This document shows positions 1 through 7,012 of a stretch of 20,931 bases of DNA, piece by piece. Source of the stretch: Bacteroidota bacterium. Its GTDB lineage: Bacteria > Bacteroidota > Bacteroidia > Chitinophagales > Chitinophagaceae. A model generated the notes under the pieces. It saw only the letters and a program-made list of their open reading frames with translations. It ran no database searches and was not told the DNA's origin. The stretch's first letter is position 1, and each line of letters starts with the position of its first letter. The DNA lies in NCBI GenBank assembly GCA_023392575.1, contig JAEVYV010000383.1, forward strand, positions 1 through 20,931, written 5' to 3'. Both the position numbers and the translations under genes were made by a program.

Positions 1-37
1 CGTGTGGAACGATCATTTTAACTAAAATTAATTTCTT

Positions 38-637
38 ATGAAAAAGGCATTAAAGCCATCGTACCAAATGTCGGACAAGGCTACCCTCACCCTGGGCCTT
101 ACCGTTTTGGAAGCCCTGACGGGCAACACCCATTTTCCCACGCCTGCGCCCAGCCTGGCCACGGTGCAAGCCGCCCAAACCGCCTATACCGAGGCTTTGG
201 GCAAGGCCCATTATGGCAGCCGCACGGACCGGGCCGACAAGAACGCTAAAAAACAGGCCCTCCTGTCGCTGTTGCGGGAGCTGTGCGATCACGTGAACGG
301 AGTGGCCAGGGGTAGTGAGCTAATGCTGGCCACCTGCGGCTATTCCCTCAGCAAGCACCCGCATCCCCTGGTGCTGGGCACCCCCGAGCTCAAGGTAAAG
401 CACGGCGCCAGCGGCGAGCTCATCTCCTCCACCCGGGCCGTGCCGGGCTGCCGGGTGTACCGCCACCAGTTTACCACCGAGGCGGGGGCCGTGCTGTGGC
501 CCGAGATTGTGAGTTCCCGGGCCGCCTGCAAAATTGCCGGCCTGGTGCCGGGCCAAGCCTACAGCCTGCGCATTATTGCGGTGGGCAGGAACGACCAGAC
601 CACCAGCAGCGCCGTGGTGACCAAAATGGTGGCCTAG
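38..637 (+). CDS. Fibronectin type III-like domain protein, function unknown
   Basis: This 199-residue protein has no signal peptide or membrane segment. The N-terminal half (about residues 10-105) is predicted helical and contains LTGNTHFPTPAPSL, an entry motif I associate with a family of small Bacteroidota proteins that pair this helical region with a C-terminal FN3 domain. The C-terminal half (about 115-199) has FN3-like spacing: LKVKHGASGE, then the strand motif GCRVYRHQFT, then IAGLVPGQAYSLRIIAVGRN close to the end. Its length is about normal for such proteins, so it seems intact. The ATG at 38 follows AT-rich DNA and opens with Lys-Lys. It ends at TAG, followed by a stem-loop. The coding sequence is much more GC-rich than the next gene (42 of 60 bases in the line starting at 421). 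The role is unknown; FN3 suggests protein or glycan contacts. Confidence 0.75.
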   Translation: MKKALKPSYQMSDKATLTLGLTVLEALTGNTHFPTPAPSLATVQAAQTAYTEALGKAHYGSRTDRADKNAKKQALLSLLRELCDHVNGVARGSELMLATCGYSLSKHPHPLVLGTPELKVKHGASGELISSTRAVPGCRVYRHQFTTEAGAVLWPEIVSSRAACKIAGLVPGQAYSLRIIAVGRNDQTTSSAVVTKMVA

Positions 638-674
638 GTGGGCTCAGGGTAGTTTGTTTGTTTTGTTTTTGGCA

Positions 675-699
675 ACAAAGCTCCGTAAGGGGGCTTTGT
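675..699 (+). terminator. Stem-loop after the FN3-type gene
   Basis: ACAAAGCTCC pairs with GGGGCTTTGT (ten pairs including one T-G wobble) around the short loop GTAAG. It lies about 40 bases after the TAG stop of the preceding gene. No T-run follows on either strand, so it may be a 3'-end stabilising hairpin rather than a classical intrinsic terminator. Confidence 0.4.
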
Positions 700-785
700 G
701 CGTTTAGGGGGAGGCCGCTTAAACACCATCTGGTTTTGGGCAGGGGCAGAAACTTCGGGGGGACTGTCAAGCACTCATAAGTTAA

Positions 786-1772
786 TCAAGCAATCTCCGC
801 TCCATCTGTCTCATTACCTTTAACTTCTGAATCGATTAATTCAAGGCTAGAAGATCCATCGTCCTCGCTTGTGATGAGTTTTTGATTTTCGAGTAGGTGC
901 GTTATCTGTCCAACTGATTCTATCAAAGCTTTTGTCGGAAAACTGTCTTTAATTTTTTCCGGTGCCTTGATCGCAGGTTTTATCTCTGTCCCCTTGTCTT
1001 GTAATTCACGAAATAATAGAATTGAATTCTTCAATCTGCCAGCATAATCTCCATCTTGGTTAGCTGCATATTGCCTCCTAATTTGATCTAGTTCTATCTC
1101 TGCATAAAGCTCTATAAACTCCTGTTCTCGTTCAACAAGCCTCTTATGCCTTTCGCTGTTGACATTAGCCACCTTAGCTTTTGCCTCTAATGCACGTGTT
1201 GACAAGACACGGTAATGAATACTTAGTGCTACTGTCACCAAGGACCCTATAAGTGATAGCGCCTGGAGACTACCCACGTCTACGACGAAAATTATTGAGC
1301 CGTTTTCAACCGATGTAATCTCAACCTTTCCCTGTATTTCATTATTAATTACTACCTGACCAATAGCCTTTTGAAGAGAATGTGAAATCTTAGAAAGGTT
1401 ATCGAAGTCCGATACATTCGGTATAGTAATTACAAGGGAGTTGGGCTCAACTTCAGGTACAATAGGTTTAATCGCGATCAGAAACTGCGCAACAAGCACC
1501 TTTAATTGATTTAGCAACTCTTCTGTGTTTCTTGCATTTCCAGGCTCAATAACCGTTGAGTCACCAGCTGAAGTAAGTATATCAGAGCTCAAAAGACCAA
1601 TTACATGATCACGAAATAACCCTGTACGCTCAATCTCATTTATTGCATTGCGGACTCTATTAAGATTGAAAAATCGCCAAGCAGTTGAACCGGCTCTTTG
1701 CATATCCTGCCGTTCGAAATAAAGCTGACCATGAGCGTTTTCTAGAACAAGTTTAACTTCTGAAAGGTTCAT
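786..1772 (-). CDS. AT-rich membrane-anchored protein of unknown function
   Basis: I do not recognise this 328-residue protein. Residues 1-95 look helical and polar (MNLSEVKLVLENAHGQ, VRNAINEIERTG). Residues about 110-165 read as an alpha/beta unit (NSLVITIPNV, then a helix, then GKVEITSVENGSIIFVV). A single hydrophobic helix follows (about 168-188, SLQALSLIGSLVTVALSIHY), then a charged, probably coiled-coil stretch (about 192-235) and an acidic, disordered tail. An alpha/beta unit ending in ENGSI and running straight into one membrane helix recalls adaptor-like parts of bacterial conflict proteins, but that is only a resemblance. The gene is visibly AT-richer than its neighbours (24 of 60 bases are G or C in the line starting at 1021) and stands alone, suggesting recent acquisition. 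It ends in TGA. Confidence 0.7.
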   Translation of the reverse strand: MNLSEVKLVLENAHGQLYFERQDMQRAGSTAWRFFNLNRVRNAINEIERTGLFRDHVIGLLSSDILTSAGDSTVIEPGNARNTEELLNQLKVLVAQFLIAIKPIVPEVEPNSLVITIPNVSDFDNLSKISHSLQKAIGQVVINNEIQGKVEITSVENGSIIFVVDVGSLQALSLIGSLVTVALSIHYRVLSTRALEAKAKVANVNSERHKRLVEREQEFIELYAEIELDQIRRQYAANQDGDYAGRLKNSILLFRELQDKGTEIKPAIKAPEKIKDSFPTKALIESVGQITHLLENQKLITSEDDGSSSLELIDSEVKGNETDGAEIA

Positions 1773-1815
1773 GAAAATAATAAGCCTTTTATTTAATTGA
1801 TTAAAGTATAGTTTT

Positions 1816-1833
1816 AGCTTTAAATCTAAAGCT
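1816..1833. repeat. Short inverted repeat upstream of the AT-rich gene
   Basis: AGCTTTA and TAAAGCT form a perfect 7-base inverted repeat around AATC, 44 bases before the start codon of the minus-strand gene at 786-1772. It could be an operator or a small hairpin in the leader. AT-rich DNA yields such repeats easily. The rest of 1773-2007 is AT-rich and holds no convincing gene; a second short repeat, CGCAAT-CCC-ATTGCG, lies at about 1938-1952. Confidence 0.3.
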
Positions 1834-2007
1834 TTGTCTTTCTAAAAGTGAATGATTGAAAAAGTCTTCTCTAAACATTTAACTTTTAAGAACGCTTTTG
1901 CACAAGCCACTTAAATTGCGCCCAACATATAAATATACGCAATCCCATTGCGCAAATACAACTACGCTATACCGATAGCTGCAACTCTTAATCATTTGAT
2001 GGCCGCC

Positions 2008-2439
2008 TCAAAACTGCTCCTTCCACTCCATCTCAAACCGCACCTCTCCGTTTTTTTGTATGCCCGCATCTGTCCATCCCTGCATGCGGTAAAAAGTTTC
2101 GGCCCTTGTGCCCGGCGCCGTGCTTAACCAAACCTTTTCTTTGGTGTGGGCAAAATACCAGCGCAACATCAGGTCGTGCAGTTTCTTTCCAATGCCCCGT
2201 CCTTCGTATGCCGGATGCACAAACAAAGCCCAGATGCTGTGGCCCTGCAGATCGGCAATAGCAAAGCCCACAATTTTGTTTTCCGTTTCACACACCCAGC
2301 CCTTGCCCCGCACGGTAAGGTAGTGCTGGCAGTCTTCGTTGCGCACCAGTGCCGGATCGGACAGCCGGTTTTCTGTTACCGCATGCCGTACAAATTGTAT
2401 CTGGTCAATATCGCTTAGCTGTGCTTCCCGGAAAATCAT
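2008..2439 (-). CDS. GNAT family N-acetyltransferase
   Basis: This 143-residue cytosolic protein has the GNAT fold order. An N-terminal strand, MIFREAQLSDIDQI, is followed by helices to about residue 50. Then comes the central strand pair (WVCETENKIVGFAIADL, then SIWALFVHPAYEGRGIGKKL). YEGRGIG is the Q/RxxGxG/A pyrophosphate loop that binds acetyl-CoA, at about residues 79-85. The end (ETFYRMQGWTDAG) is the usual C-terminal helix and strand. Length matches single-domain GNATs. The acceptor cannot be read from the sequence. It is divergent from the carbon-nitrogen hydrolase gene, with 106 bases between the start codons. Stop is TGA. Confidence 0.88.
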   Translation of the reverse strand: MIFREAQLSDIDQIQFVRHAVTENRLSDPALVRNEDCQHYLTVRGKGWVCETENKIVGFAIADLQGHSIWALFVHPAYEGRGIGKKLHDLMLRWYFAHTKEKVWLSTAPGTRAETFYRMQGWTDAGIQKNGEVRFEMEWKEQF

Positions 2440-2545
2440 GTCAAAAATTTATACTGATCTAAAAACCTTTTGAAAAGGATTGCCTGCGATAAAAATACTG
2501 CGGATAAAAGACCGGGGGATGGTGATTTCTTCATTTTTTTGCACT

Positions 2546-3340
2546 ATGTCTAAGCTTACGTTTACATTGATCCAGGCCAATTTGCATTGGTAGGACAATA
2601 AGGCCAACCTGGAAATGTTTGAAGAAAAGATCAACCAGATTAAAGAAAAAACCCAGGTTATTGTGTTGCCCGAAATGTTCAGCACCGGCTTTAGCATGAA
2701 GCCCGAACCGCTGGCCGAAACAATGACCGGAGACACGGTGGCGTGGATGAAAAAAACAGCCGCCGAAAAAAAAGTAATTGTAACCGGCAGCATGATTGTG
2801 GAAGAAGAAGGCCACTACTACAACCGCATGCTGTGGGTATTGCCCAACGGGCAGTACGGCCAGTACGATAAACGGCATTTGTTTGCCTTTGCTGGCGAGG
2901 ACGAGCACTACACGGGGGGCAGCCAGCGGCTGATTGCTTCGGTGAATGGGTGGAAGGTGAACCTGCTGGTGTGCTACGACCTGCGTTTTCCGGCCTGGGC
3001 CCGGCAGCGCTTTGACGAGCAGCAAAACTTTGAATACGATGTTTTGATTTACGTAGCCAACTGGCCGGAACGCAGAAGCACCGCCTGGAAAACCCTGTTG
3101 CAGGCCCGGGCCATCGAAAACCAATGCTATGTGATTGGGGTGAACCGGGTGGGCACAGATGGCAAGGATATTTACCACAGCGGCGACAGCATGGTGGTGG
3201 ATCCTTTGGGGGAAGTGCTGTACCACAAGGCCCATGAGGAAGACGTGTTTACGATCACCCTGGATAAAGAGCACCTGCAGCAGGTAAGGGAAAAGTTTCC
3301 GTTCTGGAAAGACGCGGACCGCTTTGAAATTTTTACGTAA
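2546..3340 (+). pseudogene. Omega-amidase-type carbon-nitrogen hydrolase with in-frame TAG at codon 16
   Basis: The reading frame from ATG 2546 gives SKLTFTLIQANLHW, then TAG at 2591-2593, then DNKANLEMFEEKI and onward to TAA. The part before the TAG is the normal first beta strand of nitrilase-superfamily amidases, so the ATG at 2615 is internal, not the real start. The catalytic triad is intact (numbering through the TAG): Glu43 in VLPEMFSTGF, Lys109 in YDKRHLFAF and Cys143 in VCYDLRFP. The family (YafV/omega-amidase) deamidates 2-oxoglutaramate and 2-oxosuccinamate; substrate is inferred. Length (264 residues) is normal. The residue before DNKANL is usually Glu or another polar residue, so TAG could come from GAG or CAG. 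With only one lesion this is a very recent pseudogene, a suppressed amber codon, or an error. Re-initiation at 2615 would give 241 residues without the first strand. Confidence 0.85.
2591..2593 (+). other. In-frame amber codon in the omega-amidase gene
   Basis: TAG lies between TGG (Trp15) and GAC (Asp17) of the hydrolase frame. Frame continuity on both sides is exact and the conserved W-x-D-x-x-x-N-L segment spans it. The position is variable in the family and non-catalytic, so insertion of Gln or Glu would be tolerated. Confidence 0.85.
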
Positions 3341-3509
3341 AGCTGGTAGCCAGGAGCAATGCTGCTTTGTACACAATAGATCTGGCTGATACCTGGCCGC
3401 TGTCAGGGAAACCATCGCGAAACGTGAGACGGCAGACGTGAGAAAGAAACAGCCTCTTTCCCTTCTGTCATCCGTCAACCACCATCTGTCATCCTGATGG
3501 CTGTTCGTA
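3341..3509. other. Intergenic region with short direct repeats between convergent genes
   Basis: Between the hydrolase and S41 peptidase genes, ACGTGAGA occurs at 3422-3429 and 3436-3443, and CTGTCATCC at 3465-3473 and 3486-3494. These short repeats look like low-level intergenic repetition; I see no gene or strong terminator. Confidence 0.5.
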
Positions 3510-5039
3510 TTATTTCAACAGATGATCAACAGCAGGCGGATGGGAATCTTTTCTCGACCGTTCTTTAATCAGCTCCATTACTTTTTCCATTTTAAAATCA
3601 GCCCGGTGCCGGATGGCCTCCACCGTGGGCAGGGCTTCTACCTCGGGCATAACCCCCCGGCCCTTGGGTTCGTTTTTGTCGATGACCAGCCGAAACAGCG
3701 GCAGGCGAAAACGCACTTTGGTATGGGGCAGCACCACTTCGGGAATGAGCCAGGCGGTATTGCCATAAGCGCCGCCCCCGGTTTCTTCCCCAACGATGGT
3801 TACATTCGGTTGGTCCCTTACCGTTTTGGCAAAAAGCGAAGCCGCCGAAAACGTGTTGCCGCCGGTGAGTACATACACCTGCCCGTTGAAATGGTTTTTG
3901 GTTTTGGGCTTGAAATATTTTTGTTCATAGAAGCTGAAATGAAAATACCCGTCCTTTTTTTTACGGGTCATGAAGAGCAGGAACAAACGGTTTTGCAAAT
4001 AATTGTCGATGTATTTTTTGTAGTGGCTCTTTCGTTTGACGGCGTAAATGGAGTCGGCAATTTTAAAGGGTTTGTCGGCAATGTACTTGGTCAGCAAATT
4101 GGACAGCACCACGCTGCCGCCGCCGTTGCCCCTCAGGTCAATGACCAGGTTTTGCACCTGTTGTTTTTTTATTTCCCGAAACGATTGCCGGAAAAATTTG
4201 ATCAGCCTGAAATGTTTGGTAAAGCCGTTCACCTCCATAAAGGCCGTGTGGGTGGCGGTGTCCATTCTGAGGCTGCGGGTGGCCTGCAGGGCCATTTGTT
4301 TCCTTTCCTTCCGTGAGGGCCGGTGCTCCGGCGGCCGTTGCCGGGGCGTATCCGCGGCGGGGTTGTACACATCGAGCACCGCTGTTTTTAAAACGCCGGT
4401 GGTGTCCAGGTATGCCACCTCCATTTTCCGGTGCAGCCCGTAAACCGCGCCGTATAAATTGCGGAAGGTGCCCCCGTTGCTCAGGGCCTGGTATTTATGC
4501 GTGGTATTGAAGCCGTCGCCGGAGAGGTAATTAAAAAACGAATCCACAATGCGTTGCACCGGCCGTCCCTCAATGGATTGGAGCAACACGCCCCGGGTAA
4601 CGTTGGTGTCTTTTCGGTTGAGGTTGGCCGTGACCATCACCGTGTCGGGCCAGGCCTTCACGCTTAAAGGCAGGGCAAAACTCCTTACCCGTGCGGCATA
4701 CCGGGTGGCTGCTGCCGAAGAACGGACGCTGGTGTGGCCGCAACGGAATTTGGACACCACATAACTCAGCACGTTGCGAAACTGGTATTCGTGCAGGGAG
4801 TCGTGAAGCCGGCGGGCGCCTTCATCGAAATAATAATCAATGCTGTCTTTGGGGGTGTACCAATAAAGGCTGGGGTGCGACTCTTCCAGAATGTTTCGAA
4901 AAATGGTGTAGTCTTCCTGCAAGGCCTCCGGCGAAAATTTTTTGGCCGGATTGTAGTTTTTGCTGGCCGCACAGCCCCCGGCAAAAACTACGACCCACAA
5001 AAGCGCAAGCAGGTTTTTCATACAGCCATTTCTTCTCAT
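3510..5039 (-). CDS. S41 family (C-terminal processing-like) peptidase, predicted lipoprotein
   Basis: This protein has 509 residues from ATG 5039, or 503 from an internal ATG at 5021. The hydrophobic N-terminal stretch LLALLWVVVFAGGC ends in a lipobox-like cysteine (Cys23), so it is probably lipid-anchored in the periplasm. An N-terminal helical part contains CGHTS (100-104), typical of S41 enzymes. The protease core shows NLVIDLRGNGGGSV (about 297-310), LTGGNTFSAAS (about 391-401, likely nucleophile Ser398) and VGEETGGGAYGN (about 416-427). No clear PDZ domain is visible. A basic insert rich in Arg, Pro and Lys lies at about 232-252. The start ATG overlaps the thiL stop (ATGA), implying translational coupling and favouring the start at 5039. 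Substrate unknown; stop TAA. Confidence 0.85.
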   Translation of the reverse strand: MRRNGCMKNLLALLWVVVFAGGCAASKNYNPAKKFSPEALQEDYTIFRNILEESHPSLYWYTPKDSIDYYFDEGARRLHDSLHEYQFRNVLSYVVSKFRCGHTSVRSSAAATRYAARVRSFALPLSVKAWPDTVMVTANLNRKDTNVTRGVLLQSIEGRPVQRIVDSFFNYLSGDGFNTTHKYQALSNGGTFRNLYGAVYGLHRKMEVAYLDTTGVLKTAVLDVYNPAADTPRQRPPEHRPSRKERKQMALQATRSLRMDTATHTAFMEVNGFTKHFRLIKFFRQSFREIKKQQVQNLVIDLRGNGGGSVVLSNLLTKYIADKPFKIADSIYAVKRKSHYKKYIDNYLQNRLFLLFMTRKKKDGYFHFSFYEQKYFKPKTKNHFNGQVYVLTGGNTFSAASLFAKTVRDQPNVTIVGEETGGGAYGNTAWLIPEVVLPHTKVRFRLPLFRLVIDKNEPKGRGVMPEVEALPTVEAIRHRADFKMEKVMELIKERSRKDSHPPAVDHLLK

Positions 5040-6067
5040 TTAAATGCATTCCATCCCTGTGCGGTTATAGCATGCTTGCTTCCGCCTTTTGTAATGATCT
5101 GGGCACCCGCTTCGGCTTCGGTGATGTAGCCGATCACGCTGATCTGCTCCGAGGCCGTGATCTTGTCATAATCCTCCTGCCGGATGGTAAACAGCAGTTC
5201 GTAATCCTCGCCGCCGCTTAAGGCGCAGGCCGTGGGATCGAGGTTGAATTTAAAGGCCGCCAGCCGGGTTTCTTCGGCTATCGGAATTTTTTCCTCATAC
5301 AACACACAACCCACTTCGCTTTGCTTGCAGATGTGTAAAACATCCGAACTCAACCCATCGCTTATATCGATCATGGCCGTGGGTGTGATTTCCTGGGCCG
5401 CTAAAAATTCAATGATGTCTTTTCGGGCTTCGGGTTTTAAAATCCTGCCCACAATATATTTTTCCCCCTCAAGGTCGGGTTGTACCCCGGGGCTTTCCAT
5501 AAAAATGCGTTTTTCCCTTTCCAGCAGGGTCAGCCCCAGGTAGGCCCCACCCAGATCGCCGCTCACGCAAATAAGGTCGCCTTTTTGTGCGCCGCTTCTT
5601 TTTACATATTTATCCGGCGCCACTTCGCCAATGGCGGTACAGGAAATGATGAAGCCTTTTTGGCTGCTGGTGGTATCGCCCCCAATCAGGTCCACCCCGT
5701 AAAAGGCACAGGCGGCGTACACGCCTTCGTAAAACTCTTCGAGGGCCTCCAGGCTAAAGCGGTTGCTGAAGGCCAGGCCCAAAATGATTTGGGTAGGAGT
5801 GGCATTCATGGCGCAGATGTCGCTTACATTCACCACCACCGTTTTATAGCCCAAATGTTTCAGCGGTGTGTACATCAGGTCGAAATGCACGCCTTCCACC
5901 AACAGATCATTGGTCACCACGGTTTGCTTGCCAAAATGATCGATGACGGCGGCGTCGTCGCCCACGCTTACAATGGTAGAGGCATTTTGAATTTCGATAT
6001 TGCGGGTGAGGTGGTCAATCAGTCCAAACTCGCCTAATGTTGAAACCTCGGTTCTATTGTCACTCAT
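5036..6067 (-). CDS. thiL: Thiamine-monophosphate kinase
   Basis: ThiL phosphorylates thiamine monophosphate to thiamine diphosphate using ATP, the last step of cofactor synthesis, in the cytosol. The 343-residue protein has the family signatures: GEFGLIDHL near the start, SVGDDAAVI (about 34-42) for Mg-ATP, TNDLLVEGVHFD (about 52-63), LIGGDTTSS with a following AIGEV, and the late DISDGLSSDVLHI and LSGGEDYELLF motifs. I chose the ATG at 6067 because it gives the usual N-terminus and sits 14 bases after the suhB stop. A longer in-frame start at 6115 would run back into suhB. The stop overlaps the next gene's ATG. No TPP riboswitch is visible nearby. The end lies within the operon suhB > thiL > S41 peptidase. 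Confidence 0.95.
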   Translation of the reverse strand: MSDNRTEVSTLGEFGLIDHLTRNIEIQNASTIVSVGDDAAVIDHFGKQTVVTNDLLVEGVHFDLMYTPLKHLGYKTVVVNVSDICAMNATPTQIILGLAFSNRFSLEALEEFYEGVYAACAFYGVDLIGGDTTSSQKGFIISCTAIGEVAPDKYVKRSGAQKGDLICVSGDLGGAYLGLTLLEREKRIFMESPGVQPDLEGEKYIVGRILKPEARKDIIEFLAAQEITPTAMIDISDGLSSDVLHICKQSEVGCVLYEEKIPIAEETRLAAFKFNLDPTACALSGGEDYELLFTIRQEDYDKITASEQISVIGYITEAEAGAQIITKGGSKHAITAQGWNAFK

Positions 6068-6081
6068 ATTGGTAAGATAAA

Positions 6082-6867
6082 TCAAGAATTTACAGGAAGG
6101 TTGCCTTTGATCCATTCCAGCAGCTCATCGTGGATGATTTTGTTGCTGGCAATAATTCCGGGTTGGTAGGGAGAGTAGGTATTTCCGTTCAGATCGGTTA
6201 CCTTTCCGCCGGCCTCTTCCACCAGTAAAAAACCCGCGGCACTGTCCCAGGCCTCCAGTTTGTGCTCGTAAAAGCCATCAAACCGGCCACAGGCCACCCA
6301 GGCCAGGTCCATGGCGGCCGAACCCAGGCGCCGCACGGGTATGCCTTTTCTGATAAACCGCTCAAATACCTGCAGGGGCCCGTTGGGCTCGTCAAGATAG
6401 GTGTAGGGAAAGCCGGTTACCATGCAGGCGTTCATCACGTTTTCTTTTTTGCTGACGCTGATCGGGTTGTCGTTCAGCGTGGCGCCCTTGCCCCGCTCCG
6501 CCACAAACAGTTCGTTGATAAAAGGATTGTAGATGGCGGCCAGCACCATTTCTTTGTTGCGTTCAATACCAATGGAAATGCAACAAAGCGGAATGTGGTG
6601 GGCAAAGTTTACGGTGCCGTCGATGGGGTCAATGATCCATTTGTATTCCGAATCCTGAACCAGATCGCCGCATTCTTCGCTAAGGATGTGGTGGCTGGGA
6701 AAGTTTTGCCGGATCACTTCGATGATGGCTTTTTCTGAGGCGTGGTCTACTTCCGTAACCAAATTGTTGATTCCTTCTTTGTTGGAAACCTTGAATTCCA
6801 GGTCGTTGAACTTTCTTATTTCATCAGCTGCGGCATGCACTGCCTGAAGCAGGGTGTTTTTGAGCAT
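6082..6867 (-). CDS. suhB: Inositol-1-monophosphatase family protein (SuhB-like)
   Basis: A 261-residue, Mg-dependent sugar-phosphate phosphatase of the IMPase superfamily. Metal-binding residues are all present: Glu64 and Glu65 in ILSEECGD, Asp80 and Asp83 in IDPIDGTVNFAH, and Asp208 in LEAWDSAAG. Length is normal. The physiological substrate could be inositol phosphate or another small phosphate ester; the family does not settle this, and an rRNA-assembly role as in E. coli SuhB is not implied. The start is ATG 6867; a TTG two codons upstream is less likely. A TATTTTTG element ends only three bases before the ATG. It is first gene of a minus-strand run with thiL and the S41 peptidase, though these three are not a known pathway. 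Confidence 0.93.
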   Translation of the reverse strand: MLKNTLLQAVHAAADEIRKFNDLEFKVSNKEGINNLVTEVDHASEKAIIEVIRQNFPSHHILSEECGDLVQDSEYKWIIDPIDGTVNFAHHIPLCCISIGIERNKEMVLAAIYNPFINELFVAERGKGATLNDNPISVSKKENVMNACMVTGFPYTYLDEPNGPLQVFERFIRKGIPVRRLGSAAMDLAWVACGRFDGFYEHKLEAWDSAAGFLLVEEAGGKVTDLNGNTYSPYQPGIIASNKIIHDELLEWIKGNLPVNS

Positions 6868-6870
6868 GTG

Positions 6871-6878
6871 CAAAAATA
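6871..6878 (-). promoter_or_regulatory. Candidate -7 element for suhB-thiL-S41 operon
   Basis: TATTTTTG on the minus strand matches the Bacteroidota -7 consensus TAnnTTTG. It ends three bases before the ATG at 6867, so transcription would start at or beside the start codon (a nearly leaderless mRNA). I see no good -33 TTTG partner. Confidence 0.35.
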
Positions 6879-7012
6879 GCTTATAGTTTGTAGTTTATGG
6901 TTGCTGGGTCGGGTGCGGAGCCTGAAACACACTGTTTGCTTCCTGCTCAATTGCTCCGGCTATCCTTTTCCTGCTGCATCTTTGCATATTTTCAAATTAA
7001 CAGTAGGTTTGT

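Noticed and set aside
38..637. TAG as a fully reassigned sense codon throughout
   Set aside because: The FN3-type gene and the outer-membrane protein gene (C-terminal Phe, then TAG) both end naturally at TAG, so global reassignment does not fit.
2531..3478. Long minus-strand frame of 315 codons opposite the hydrolase gene
   Set aside because: The plus strand encodes an amidase with all catalytic motifs; the opposite frame is low in recognisable structure and rich in Phe, His and Val, typical of an antisense shadow.
3422..3494. Short direct repeats as a possible CRISPR or attachment site
   Set aside because: The units are only 8-9 bases, unevenly spaced and two copies each; there is no array structure or mobile-element gene.
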